24,768 bases of DNA from Kiritimatiellia bacterium (lineage in GTDB: Bacteria > Verrucomicrobiota > Kiritimatiellia > RFP12 > UBA1067), in NCBI GenBank assembly GCA_900767325.1, contig CAAFYT010000073.1, forward strand, positions 1-24,768, written 5' to 3'. The translations under genes and the position numbers were made by a program. Below, piece by piece: positions 7,865 to 15,579 of this stretch. Numbering within the stretch: position 1 is the first letter of the stretch; the number at the start of each line of letters is the position of its first letter. The notes beneath the pieces were generated by a model, which made no database searches, had not been told where the DNA came from, and saw only the letters and a program-made list of their open reading frames with translations.

Positions 7865-10357
7865 ATGAAGAACCTCGTTTTTTTCTTGGCGTTGGTCCTT
7901 TGCGCGCCACTTTTCGCGACCGATGGGTATCCATCTTCCAACTGTCTTTGGTACGCGCAGCCGGCGGTCGTGAACGACGCTGCGGTGCCGTGGGCGGAGG
8001 GAAAGACCGCGTGCGGGAACTATGGCGGCGGCGGTCAGGACGAGCTCGGGAACAACTCGGCGCGCTACTGTGCGCCCAACGCGCTCGCGATGAAGTGCAA
8101 GGATCCGTGGGAAGCGCAGTCGCTGCCGATCGGCAACGGGCGAGTCGGCGGCACGATCTTCGGTGGCGACAGGCGCGATCGCATCAACCTGAACGAAGTC
8201 TCGCTTTGGACCGGCGGGCCGAACCTCCCGGGAAACGGGAGCGGGTATTCGTATGGTCCGCGTTCGGGCGAGAGCGAGTTCGGGTCGTTCCAGCCCTTCG
8301 GCAATTTCTTCGCCGAATACAATCTCAAGGATCCAACCGCCAAAACCGAGATGTATTCGCGCGCGCTTTGGCTCAAGACGGGTATCGCAAGCGTTGATTT
8401 CACGAATGGAGGCGTGCACCATACGCGCGAAGCGTTCGTGAGCCATCCAGACGACGTTCTCGTCTACTCCGCGAAAGTCGACAAGCCCGGTGCGCTCGGC
8501 GTGTGTTTCGGCCTTACGCCCTGCCACGACGCATCGTTCACCGTTCTCGACAAGAACACGATCGTCATGCGCGGCAAGCTGGCGAACGGCGAAGTCTTCG
8601 AGGGTCGGCTGATGGTTCGCGCGGACGGCGGCAAGCTCTCGATCGTTGGTGGCGAGCACGAGGTCAAAGTTGATTACGAGGGAAGCGGCGATGGGATGCG
8701 CGCGAAGTTCGAGGGCAAGGGCATTCCGTTTATCAAGGTGCTTGGCGCGAATTCGGCGGAAGCGTACATTACGCTTGCGACCGACTACAAGGAGGACTTC
8801 AAGGCGAAGTGGAAGGGTGAAGATCCGGCGAAGCGCAACGCGCGGGTGCTCGCGGGAGTGGCGAGGAAGAAATACGCCGCAATCCGGCGCGACCACATCG
8901 CGGATCATGCCGCGCTTTACGAGCGCCTGTCGCTTTCCCTCGGCAAGACTCCGGCTGAAACCGCCAAGCTGCCGACGGATCTCAGAATCGCCAAATACCG
9001 CGAAGTGCAGAACGACCCCGAGTTGGAGGCGCTTGTCTACCAGTATGGGCGCTACATGCTGATCGCGGGTTCGCGTCCGGGCAATCTGCCGTTGACGCTG
9101 CAGGGAATCTGGAACGACAAGGTGCATGCGCCGTGGGCGTGCGACTACCACAACAACATCAATCTCCAGATGTGCTATTGGGGCGCGGAAGTCGCGAACC
9201 TCTCGGAGTGTCACATGACCTTCATCGATTTCATGAAGGCGATGGAGGAACCTTTGCACAACATGACCCAGAAGGCGTTCGGCGCGGATAAGAAGGGTTG
9301 GACGACACGCATCTCCCAGAACATCTGGGGCGCAGGCGGCTGGGTGAAATGGAACCCGCCCGTGAACGCCTGGTACGCGCTTCATGTGTGGGACCACTAC
9401 CTCTTCACACGCGACAAGGAGTACCTGCGGACCACCGGCTATCCGATCCTGAAGTCGATTTGCGAGTTCTGGGAGACTTCGCTCAAGGAGATCGGTGCCG
9501 AGGGCAAGGGCCTCAAGACCGATGGCGGCAGCCGTGATCTCACGGCGGTGGAGCATCCCGAGCTCAAGGAGATCAAGCCGGGGTCGCTCGTCTCGCCGAA
9601 TGGCTGGTCCCACGAGCAAGGTCCGGTCGAGGACGGTTGCATGCACGACCAACAGCTCGTCTGGGAGCTTTTCGACAACACCGCCAAGGCCGCGAAAATC
9701 CTGAAGGTCGATGGCGAGTGGGTGAAGGGGATTCTCGAAAAGCGCGATCGGCTCGTCGGCAATCGCATCGCAAAGGGCGGATATTTGCAGGAGTGGATCG
9801 TCGATCGGCCCAATATGGTCAGCGGTCACCGCCACACCTCGCATCTGATCGGCGTCTACCCGGGGAGCACCATCAGCAAGACGAAGACGCCGGAATTCGC
9901 CGCCGCGGCCGCGAAATCGCTGGAGCTGCGGGGAACGACGGGCGATTGCCGCCGGAGCTGGACGTGGCCGTGGCGTACTGCGCTTTGGGCGCGGCTCGGC
10001 AACACCGACGCGGCCTATGAAATGGTGCAGAGCTACATTCGCTACAACCTGCTCGATAACATGTTCGGCAACCATCCGCCGATGCAGATGGACGGCACCT
10101 ACGGCATGACCGGCGGCATGAGTGAGATGCTGATCCAGTCCCACGCCGGTCGTATCGAACTTCTGCCCGCCCTGCCTGCCGCGTGGAAGGACGGTTTCGT
10201 CAAGGGGATCCGTTCGCGCGGCAACATCACCGTCGACATGGAGTGGAAGAACGGCAAGGTCACTGATTTCAAGTTGCACACGACTTCGTCCAAGCCAAGA
10301 AAGGTCACGGTCGTGGTGAATGGCGAAACGAAGTCCGTTTTGCCGAAAGGCGAATGA
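7865..10357 (+). CDS. Secreted GH95 family glycoside hydrolase (alpha-L-fucosidase type)
   Basis: 830 residues. A Sec signal peptide covers about 1-18 (hydrophobic run ending PLFA before TDG). The N-terminal GH95 block is LPIGNGRVGGTIFGGD...INLNEVSLWTGGP. The catalytic barrel contains SRPGNLPLTLQGIWND and NNINLQMCYW. By comparison with Bifidobacterium AfcA, the base-assisting pair maps to Asn431/Asn433, the general acid to Glu584 (SHEQGP) and the conserved Asp to Asp743 (MQMDGTYG). All look intact. GHRHTSHLIGVYPG also fits the family. It would release alpha-1,2-linked fucose (or galactose in some members) from glycans in the periplasm or outside. It starts 5 bases after the SPFH gene with no clear Shine-Dalgarno, an odd place for a carbohydrate gene. 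Substrate specificity cannot be read from sequence alone. Confidence 0.9.
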   Translation: MKNLVFFLALVLCAPLFATDGYPSSNCLWYAQPAVVNDAAVPWAEGKTACGNYGGGGQDELGNNSARYCAPNALAMKCKDPWEAQSLPIGNGRVGGTIFGGDRRDRINLNEVSLWTGGPNLPGNGSGYSYGPRSGESEFGSFQPFGNFFAEYNLKDPTAKTEMYSRALWLKTGIASVDFTNGGVHHTREAFVSHPDDVLVYSAKVDKPGALGVCFGLTPCHDASFTVLDKNTIVMRGKLANGEVFEGRLMVRADGGKLSIVGGEHEVKVDYEGSGDGMRAKFEGKGIPFIKVLGANSAEAYITLATDYKEDFKAKWKGEDPAKRNARVLAGVARKKYAAIRRDHIADHAALYERLSLSLGKTPAETAKLPTDLRIAKYREVQNDPELEALVYQYGRYMLIAGSRPGNLPLTLQGIWNDKVHAPWACDYHNNINLQMCYWGAEVANLSECHMTFIDFMKAMEEPLHNMTQKAFGADKKGWTTRISQNIWGAGGWVKWNPPVNAWYALHVWDHYLFTRDKEYLRTTGYPILKSICEFWETSLKEIGAEGKGLKTDGGSRDLTAVEHPELKEIKPGSLVSPNGWSHEQGPVEDGCMHDQQLVWELFDNTAKAAKILKVDGEWVKGILEKRDRLVGNRIAKGGYLQEWIVDRPNMVSGHRHTSHLIGVYPGSTISKTKTPEFAAAAAKSLELRGTTGDCRRSWTWPWRTALWARLGNTDAAYEMVQSYIRYNLLDNMFGNHPPMQMDGTYGMTGGMSEMLIQSHAGRIELLPALPAAWKDGFVKGIRSRGNITVDMEWKNGKVTDFKLHTTSSKPRKVTVVVNGETKSVLPKGE

Positions 10358-10367
10358 CAGCTGTAAT
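10340..10367 (+). promoter_or_regulatory. Possible promoter for nucleotidyltransferase-comF
   Basis: TTGCCG (10340-10345), a 16-base spacer and TGTAAT (10362-10367). It lies across the end of the GH95 gene. It is weaker than the other promoters here and lacks the TGnTATAATAC motif, so this is tentative. A good Shine-Dalgarno AAGGAGGA (10377-10384) precedes the next start. Confidence 0.3.
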
Positions 10368-10390
10368 CAACGATTCAAGGAGGAAGAAAA

Positions 10391-11317
10391 ATGAAACCTA
10401 CATTAGTGGTATTGGCGGCTGGAATGGGTTCGCGTTATGGCGGGCTGAAGCAGGTTGACCCCGTCGGGCCCTCGGGCGAGGCGATCCTCGACTACTCGGT
10501 GTTCGATGCGATTCGTGGCGGTTTCGGTAAGGTGGTCTTCATCATCCGCCACGATTTCGAGGCGGAATTCAAGGCGAAGGTCGGCAGGAAGTACGAGGGA
10601 TTGGTTGACATCGATTATTGCTACCAGGACTTCAACGATCTTCCTGCGCCGTTCAAGTTCCCCGAGGGGCGGACGAAGCCCTGGGGCACGGCACATGCCG
10701 TTCGAGCGGCGCGCGACGTGGTGAAGACGCCGTTCGCGGTCATCAACGCCGATGATTTCTACGGGCGGGACGCGATGGCGAAGCTGGGCGCGTACCTCTC
10801 CTCGGTTGATCCCAAGGCGCTTGCGTTCGCGATGGTCGGCTACAGGCTTTCGCTTACGCTCTCTGAAAACGGATCGGTCGCCCGTGGCATCTGCGATATC
10901 GCGGCTGATGGTACGCTCAAGGGTGTCACGGAGATGACCAAGCTCGTCAAGGCGGGCGACATGGCGGAGAACCGCGAGAACGAGTCGAACCCCGAGAACG
11001 AGTCGAACCCCGTCAAAGTTCCGCTCGATGCCCGTGTCTCGATGAATTGCTGGGGTTTCACGCCAGGGCTTTTCCAGGAGCTTGAAGGGCGGTTCGTGAA
11101 GTTCCTCGAATCGCGCGGAACCGAGATGAAGAGCGAGTGGTACATTCCGTTCGTCGTGGACGAGCTCATCAGGGAGGGCCGGGCGACATGCAAGGTGCTC
11201 CCGACCGATTCGTCGTGGTTCGGCGTGACCTATCGTGAGGACAAGCCCTTCGTAGTCGGCGAGATCCGGAAGTTGGTGGACGCGGGCGAATATCCGAACA
11301 ATCTGCTTGCTCGATAA
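10391..11317 (+). CDS. Sugar-phosphate nucleotidyltransferase family protein
   Basis: 308 residues. The N-terminal nucleotide-binding signature LAAGMGSRYGGLKQ (8-21) is that of NDP-sugar pyrophosphorylases, and INADDFYGRDAM provides the metal-binding Asp region. PWGTAHAVRAAR and SSWFGVTYREDKP are shared with a compact subgroup common in gut bacteria. These enzymes form NDP-sugars from NTP and sugar-1-phosphate; the sugar used here is not known. The start is set by the Shine-Dalgarno at 10377-10384. A perfect 18-base tandem duplication near residues 196-207 inserts ENESNP twice. The last 11 bases overlap the TTG start of comF. Confidence 0.85.
   Translation: MKPTLVVLAAGMGSRYGGLKQVDPVGPSGEAILDYSVFDAIRGGFGKVVFIIRHDFEAEFKAKVGRKYEGLVDIDYCYQDFNDLPAPFKFPEGRTKPWGTAHAVRAARDVVKTPFAVINADDFYGRDAMAKLGAYLSSVDPKALAFAMVGYRLSLTLSENGSVARGICDIAADGTLKGVTEMTKLVKAGDMAENRENESNPENESNPVKVPLDARVSMNCWGFTPGLFQELEGRFVKFLESRGTEMKSEWYIPFVVDELIREGRATCKVLPTDSSWFGVTYREDKPFVVGEIRKLVDAGEYPNNLLAR
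10976..11011 (+). repeat. Perfect 18-base tandem duplication inside the nucleotidyltransferase
   Basis: GAGAACGAGTCGAACCCC occurs at 10976-10993 and again, without change, at 10994-11011. It encodes ENESNP-ENESNP in a polar, probably exposed loop. Because the unit is a multiple of three, gain or loss of copies keeps the frame. Confidence 0.95.
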
Positions 11318-12023
11318 GATACTCGATCTTCTCTGGCCTCGTTTCTGCGAGGTCTGTGGACGCCCGGTTGATCGACCCGGGCGTCATGTTTGCTCGGACT
11401 GCCTCAATCGACTTCCCTTCGTGCCGATGGTCGGGTGCTGCCGGCGGTGCGGACGCGATGCGCCTGGGCTTGATCTGGAGTACCTCTGTGAGGATTGTCG
11501 CAGGTTTCGTCCGCATTTCGATCGTGCGGCGAGCGCGTTGCGCTTCTGCGGCGAGGCGCGTGACATGGTGAACGCCTTCAAGTTCCGAGAGCATTGCTGG
11601 ATGCGTACGGACTTCGTGGACTTTCTGGAGGCGGTGACACGGTCGCGTTTCCACATCGGGAAGATCGACGCGGTCCTTGCCGTTCCGATTCCGTTGCGTA
11701 GGCGCTTTGATCGCGGCTACAATCAGAGCGAATGTCTCGCCAGGCTTCTGGCGAAGCGGCTGGAGAGACGCTTTGTGGACGGGGCGATGAAGCGCCTTGG
11801 TTCGCCGAGGCGTCAGGGCGCTCTCAAGGAGGAGGAGCGGCGCACGAATGTGATCGGAACCTTTGCCGTTCGATGCGCGCAGGAGCTGGTTGGACGTACG
11901 GTTCTCGTGGTGGACGATATCATGACCACGGGGTCGACGCTGTCCGAATGCGCCAGGGTCCTCAAGGTCGCGGGCGTGAAGCGCGTCTGGTGCGTGACAC
12001 TCGCCCGTTCGTTCAGAAATTGA
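11307..12023 (+). CDS. comF: ComF family phosphoribosyltransferase-like protein
   Basis: 238 residues. The N-terminus has paired cysteines typical of ComF zinc ribbons: Cys14/Cys17, Cys29/Cys32, Cys44-45/Cys48 and Cys61/Cys64. The C-terminus is a type I phosphoribosyltransferase fold with the PRPP loop VVDDIMTTGST (201-211) and the ComF-typical VPIPLRRRFDRGYNQSE. ComF/GntX proteins are linked to DNA uptake in competent bacteria; the biochemical role is poorly defined. The start is TTG 11307, inside the upstream gene's last codons, giving LLDKILDLLWPRFCEVCG, a normal ComF N-terminus. No ATG or GTG fits. Translation is probably coupled. The TGA stop forms part of the nadD promoter. Confidence 0.9.
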   Translation: MLDKILDLLWPRFCEVCGRPVDRPGRHVCSDCLNRLPFVPMVGCCRRCGRDAPGLDLEYLCEDCRRFRPHFDRAASALRFCGEARDMVNAFKFREHCWMRTDFVDFLEAVTRSRFHIGKIDAVLAVPIPLRRRFDRGYNQSECLARLLAKRLERRFVDGAMKRLGSPRRQGALKEEERRTNVIGTFAVRCAQELVGRTVLVVDDIMTTGSTLSECARVLKVAGVKRVWCVTLARSFRN

Positions 12024-12029
12024 TATAAT
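12021..12029 (+). promoter_or_regulatory. Extended -10 promoter for nadD-tcdA
   Basis: TGA (12021-12023, also the comF stop) plus TATAAT (12024-12029), followed by AC. No convincing -35 is seen. The predicted transcript start is about 12036, leaving a 19-base leader with AAAGGAGAGGG before the ATG at 12055. Confidence 0.65.
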
Positions 12030-12054
12030 ACAATGGAAATCGAAAGGAGAGGGT

Positions 12055-12690
12055 ATGAAGATCGGAATCTACGGAGGGAGTTTCAATCCTGTGCATCTCG
12101 GCCATGTCGGCATTGCGCGACGCGCCATCGTCGATCTCGGCCTTGATCGACTGCTGGTCGTGCCGGCCAGCATCAGTCCCTTCAAGGCGGACCGAAGCGC
12201 GGAGGAGCTTCCGTGGGATCGCGTGGAGCTCGTTCAGGCGGCGTTCGCCGCCGTCGACAAGGCAGAGGTCGATCTGCGCGAGCTGAAGCGCGGCGGTGTT
12301 TCGTACGCGATCGAGACGGTACGCGAGATCGCCGACGAGAACCCGGGAGCAGAGCTGTTCTTCATCGTCGGAGAGGATTCTGTCGAGGACTTGCCGCGCT
12401 GGAAAGACTACGATGCTTTGTGCAAGCTCTGTCAGTTCAGGGCCTATCCGCGCACGCCGGAATCGTCCTCGGCGATTCGCCAGCTCTTCATGGACAACAA
12501 AGTGGTCGTGAATCCCGATGAAAAACTTGCGCGCGTGGTGCGTGAAGGCGTCGTGCGGAAGAACGGCTTCTGCCCTTGTCGGTTGCCGAAGCTTCCCGAG
12601 TTCTTCTGTCCCTGCGACGAGTTCAAGGAACAGCTTGCGGATCCGAATTACCACGGGCTGTGCCATTGTCGACTCTACTTGAAGCCGTGA
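12055..12690 (+). CDS. nadD: NadD (nicotinate-nucleotide adenylyltransferase) fused to a ferredoxin:thioredoxin-reductase-like Fe-S domain
   Basis: 211 residues in one open frame. Residues 1-145 are a NadD: GGSFNPVHLGH (7-17), VPASISPFK, FFIVGEDSVEDLPRWKDYD and a likely SSSAIR (137-142). NadD makes deamido-NAD from nicotinate mononucleotide and ATP. The usual segment of about 20 residues before SSSxIR and the last helix of NadD seem shortened. Residues about 148-211 match the catalytic subunit of ferredoxin:thioredoxin reductase: VNPDEKLARVVREG, then CPC (173-175), CPC (185-187) and CHC (203-205). These supply all six cysteines needed for a [4Fe-4S] cluster plus redox disulfide. An internal ATG at 12490 could start the Fe-S domain alone, but it has no clear Shine-Dalgarno. 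The stop overlaps tcdA (GTGA). Both domain calls are strong; what the fusion does is unknown. Confidence 0.85.
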   Translation: MKIGIYGGSFNPVHLGHVGIARRAIVDLGLDRLLVVPASISPFKADRSAEELPWDRVELVQAAFAAVDKAEVDLRELKRGGVSYAIETVREIADENPGAELFFIVGEDSVEDLPRWKDYDALCKLCQFRAYPRTPESSSAIRQLFMDNKVVVNPDEKLARVVREGVVRKNGFCPCRLPKLPEFFCPCDEFKEQLADPNYHGLCHCRLYLKP

Positions 12691-13349
12691 GCGAGGCGTT
12701 TGAGAGATCGCGGGCGCTCCTGGGCGAGGCGAAAATGCGCGCACTCGCCTCGGCGCATGTCCTTGTGGTTGGCGTCGGCGGAGTGGGGAGCTGGTGCGCC
12801 GAGGCGTTGGTTCGGACGGGACTCGGGCATATCACGCTGATGGATGATGACGTGGTCTGCGAAAGCAACATCAACCGGCAGTGTCCCGCGACGGCCTCGA
12901 CGGTAGGCCGGCTCAAGGTCGAGGCCCTGCGCTCTCGACTTCTGGAGATCAATCCCGCGTGCGATGTCGTCGCCGTGGCCGCGCGGTTCGTTCGTTTCGA
13001 TGCGACAGCGCGTTTTGATGCGATCGTCGATGCGATCGACAGCGTGGAGTGCAAGGCCGAGCTGATCCGCGGGGCCGTATCGGCGGGTGTTCCGATCGTT
13101 TCCAGCATGGGTGCGGCCTTGCGCCTCGATCCCACGCGGATTCGGGTTACGCGATTCGACAAGGTCGCAGGCGATGGCCTTGCCCGCGCCCTGCGCGGGC
13201 GCTTTCGCCGATTGGAGAATCCGCCGAAATCCTTCACTTGCGTCTGGAGCGATGAGCCGCCTCGGTCCTGCGAAACGCGCGGGAGCATCATGCCCGTCAC
13301 CGCCGCCTTTGGACTCGCCCTGGCGAGCGAGGTGATGAAACTCGTCTGA
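12687..13349 (+). CDS. tcdA: tRNA threonylcarbamoyladenosine dehydratase TcdA (ThiF/E1-like)
   Basis: Cyclises t6A37 to ct6A37 in ANN-decoding tRNAs in an ATP-dependent reaction. 220 residues from GTG 12687. FERSRALLGEAKMRALASAH, then the nucleotide-binding GVGGVGS (29-35), DDDVVCESNINRQ and VDAIDSVECKAELI are characteristic of TcdA/CsdL rather than MoeB or ThiF. The C-terminal TAAFGLALASEVMKL helix also fits. The frame is open upstream to 12576 but that part is a shadow of nadD. The GTG start shares GTGA with the nadD stop, as at argG-grpE. It is slightly shorter than E. coli TcdA. Confidence 0.87.
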   Translation: MSEAFERSRALLGEAKMRALASAHVLVVGVGGVGSWCAEALVRTGLGHITLMDDDVVCESNINRQCPATASTVGRLKVEALRSRLLEINPACDVVAVAARFVRFDATARFDAIVDAIDSVECKAELIRGAVSAGVPIVSSMGAALRLDPTRIRVTRFDKVAGDGLARALRGRFRRLENPPKSFTCVWSDEPPRSCETRGSIMPVTAAFGLALASEVMKLV

Positions 13350-13354
13350 GATTT

Positions 13355-13363
13355 TGCTATAAT
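13355..13363 (+). promoter_or_regulatory. Extended -10 promoter for the porin-purC operon (leaderless)
   Basis: TGC (13355-13357) plus TATAAT (13358-13363), followed by AC. No -35 is recognisable. The predicted transcript start is about 13370 and the ATG is at 13373, so the leader is about 3 bases and there is no room for a Shine-Dalgarno. Confidence 0.7.
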
Positions 13364-13372
13364 ACGCTTCAT

Positions 13373-14632
13373 ATGAAGAACAAGGTCATCTTGGTGGCTA
13401 TGGCGGCGGCTTTGGCGGGTGGAGCGGCGTTTGGCAGCGGATTTTCGCTTTACGAACCCTCCGTGCCCAGTCATGCGCTTGGCGGGGCGTTGCTCGGCAG
13501 GGCTATCGACGCTTCGGCCAACAACAACAATCCGGCAACGCTGACGGACCTCACCAACATCGTCGTCACCGTCGGCTTCGTTACCGAGCATCCACGCGGT
13601 GCGGTGCGGGTGAACAACCACGAGTTCGAGATGGATCCCGGCTTCTTTCCCTTGCCTCATTTCCAGCTCGCCGTGCCGCTTCCGGCCGATTTCGCGTTTG
13701 GTCTTTCCGCAGGCGTCGATTATGGCCTTGGAACGGAGTATTCCTATGCGTGGCCAATGAATTGGAGCACGATCGACACGACCGTTCAGGGCTATGTGCT
13801 CAACCCGAACCTCGCGTACAAGATTACGGAGGATTGGTCGCTCGGCGTCGGATTGCGCTGGCTCTTCTTCGATTTCGAGCAGAACTCGATGCCGATGGCC
13901 GCCTATGAGGCGACGCCGGGTCGCGTGATGAACATGGGTCATTTCAGCAGCCGCCTCAAGGGCGACAACCGCTTCCGCGACCTCGGCTGGCAGATCGGCA
14001 CGAGCTATCGCATCACCGATGACTTCGCCGTTGGCGTGGTCTACAAATCGGCCATTGACGTGACCGTGAACGGCAGCAGCGCGACCAGTTGCCCGAGCGC
14101 CGACAATCCGGTCGTGCAGAAGAGCATGGCCGCGATCACCGGCGATTCGGATGCGGGACTGACATTGCCGCAGTCCATTTCGGGCGGTTTCAATTGGGAC
14201 TTCGCCGATGACTGGCACTTCGGCGGGGCGCTTTCATGGACCCAATGGTCGGTGTTTGATCGGCTGATCTTCAATCTCAACGGCTACCGCAAACCGGTGG
14301 TTCTCAACTGGCACGATACGTGGCGCGCGTCCTTCGGGCTCGCGTGGGACGTGGCCGAGGATTGGACGGCGATGCTCGGCTATGTCTACGATATGGACTG
14401 CACGGATGCGACGCAGGCCTCGACGATGCTGCCGCCGGCCGATCGCCACATTGCCTCGTGCGGCGTGACCTGGCGCTGCTGGAAGGGGTTGGAGCTTTCG
14501 CTCAGCTACAGCTGCATCTTCATGCATGGCCTCGATATGCATATGGAGAATGCCCTCGGCCAGCGTTACGATCTTGAAACCTGCCGTGGCTTCTGCCACG
14601 CCGCGGGCTTTTCGGTTACCTACAGGTTCTAA
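13373..14632 (+). CDS. Outer-membrane beta-barrel protein, OmpP1/FadL/TodX family
   Basis: 419 residues with a Sec signal peptide (MKNKVILVAMAAALAGGAAF, cut near 21-23). The mature N-terminus has the FadL hatch signature: SGFSLYEPS, then ALLGRAIDASANNNNPATL, equal to the usual DASxxxxNPA motif. Alternating amphipathic strands rich in Tyr, Trp and Gly follow, and the C-terminal residue is Phe (SVTYRF), as required for barrel assembly by BamA. FadL proteins carry fatty acids or other hydrophobic compounds across the outer membrane; the ligand is not predictable. The start is unambiguous because the signal peptide begins there. It heads an operon with purC, whose Shine-Dalgarno overlaps this stop codon. 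Confidence 0.87.
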   Translation: MKNKVILVAMAAALAGGAAFGSGFSLYEPSVPSHALGGALLGRAIDASANNNNPATLTDLTNIVVTVGFVTEHPRGAVRVNNHEFEMDPGFFPLPHFQLAVPLPADFAFGLSAGVDYGLGTEYSYAWPMNWSTIDTTVQGYVLNPNLAYKITEDWSLGVGLRWLFFDFEQNSMPMAAYEATPGRVMNMGHFSSRLKGDNRFRDLGWQIGTSYRITDDFAVGVVYKSAIDVTVNGSSATSCPSADNPVVQKSMAAITGDSDAGLTLPQSISGGFNWDFADDWHFGGALSWTQWSVFDRLIFNLNGYRKPVVLNWHDTWRASFGLAWDVAEDWTAMLGYVYDMDCTDATQASTMLPPADRHIASCGVTWRCWKGLELSLSYSCIFMHGLDMHMENALGQRYDLETCRGFCHAAGFSVTYRF

Positions 14633-14640
14633 GGAGAAAG

Positions 14641-15540
14641 ATGAAATACGATAAAAACCATGCGTTGCTGTCGTGCGCGATTCCCGGTCTGCCCCAGAAA
14701 AGCGGCAAGGTGCGCGATGTGTTCGATCTGGGCGACAAGTTGCTGATGGTCGTGACCGACCGCATCAGCGCATTCGACGTAATTCTGCCCTGCGGCGTGC
14801 CGGACAAGGGCAAGGTGTTGAATCAGCTCTCGCTCTTCTGGCTGGAGTTCTTCGGCGTGAAGAACCATCTCGTCACGGCGAACGTGGATGAGTATCCGGA
14901 CGCGCTCAAGCCCTACAAGGAGGATCTGCGCGGACGTTCGATGCTGGTGAAGAAGGAGAAGATGATCGAGGTCGAATGCATCGCCCGCGGCTACCTGACC
15001 GGTAGCGGCTGGAAGGAGTATCAGAAGTCGCAGACGGTCAACGGCGCGAAGCTCCGCGCGGGCTATGAGAACGCCTCCAAGCTCGACGAAGTGCTCTTCA
15101 CCCCGACCACCAAGGCCGCGATCGGCGATCACGACGAGGCCATCGACTTCGCGACGACCGTGAAGCTCGTGGGCGAACGGACGGCGACGCTTCTTCGTGA
15201 CGCGACGATCACGCTCTACACGAAAGCGGCGGACTATGCGGCGCAGCACGGCATCATCATCGCCGACACGAAGTTCGAGTTCGGCCAGGATGCCGATGGC
15301 TCGCTCATCCTCGCCGATGAAGTCCTCACGCCCGACTCTTCGCGCTTCTGGCCGCAGAAGGACTATAAGGTCGGCGCCAATCCGCCTTCGCTCGACAAGC
15401 AATACGTCCGCGATTGGCTCGATTCCATCAACTTCAACCACCAGCCGCCGGGACCCGTCCTTCCGGACGATGTGATTGCCCGCACGCGAGACATCTACAT
15501 CAGGGCGTACGAGGCGCTTGCGGGGCGCAAGTTGGCGTAG
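14641..15540 (+). CDS. purC: Phosphoribosylaminoimidazole-succinocarboxamide (SAICAR) synthase
   Basis: Joins CAIR and aspartate with ATP in purine synthesis. 299 residues, the long form seen in yeast and many bacteria (the E. coli form is about 237). The ATP-binding SGKVRDVFDLGDKLLMVVTD, DRISAFDVILP, the IARGYLTGSGW segment and FGQDADGSLILADEVLTPDSSRFW (shown in parts: DEVLTPDSSRFW) are diagnostic. AAGGAGA directly after the porin stop serves as ribosome-binding site. No other purine gene is in the window. Confidence 0.96.
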   Translation: MKYDKNHALLSCAIPGLPQKSGKVRDVFDLGDKLLMVVTDRISAFDVILPCGVPDKGKVLNQLSLFWLEFFGVKNHLVTANVDEYPDALKPYKEDLRGRSMLVKKEKMIEVECIARGYLTGSGWKEYQKSQTVNGAKLRAGYENASKLDEVLFTPTTKAAIGDHDEAIDFATTVKLVGERTATLLRDATITLYTKAADYAAQHGIIIADTKFEFGQDADGSLILADEVLTPDSSRFWPQKDYKVGANPPSLDKQYVRDWLDSINFNHQPPGPVLPDDVIARTRDIYIRAYEALAGRKLA

Positions 15541-15579
15541 GCAGGGAACTGAAAAACAACGAAAGAGGGAAAGACGATC

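Noticed and set aside
7532..10279. Very long open frame on the minus strand opposite GH95 (about 915 codons)
   Set aside because: It is a shadow caused by GC-rich codon use. The plus-strand gene has a signal peptide and all GH95 motifs; the antisense protein is Arg/Leu/His-rich with no domain.
10976..11011. Tandem repeat as part of a CRISPR-like or regulatory array
   Set aside because: Only two adjacent copies, in frame within a coding region, with no spacers.
12480..12500. Frameshift or sequencing error joining nadD and a separate FTR gene
   Set aside because: The frame is continuous with normal codon use and no stop or missing ribosome-binding site was needed to explain it; kept only as a test of the fusion.
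12623..14218. Minus-strand frame opposite tcdA and the porin (about 531 codons)
   Set aside because: It spans two well-supported genes and a promoter on the other strand; composition is that of an antisense shadow.
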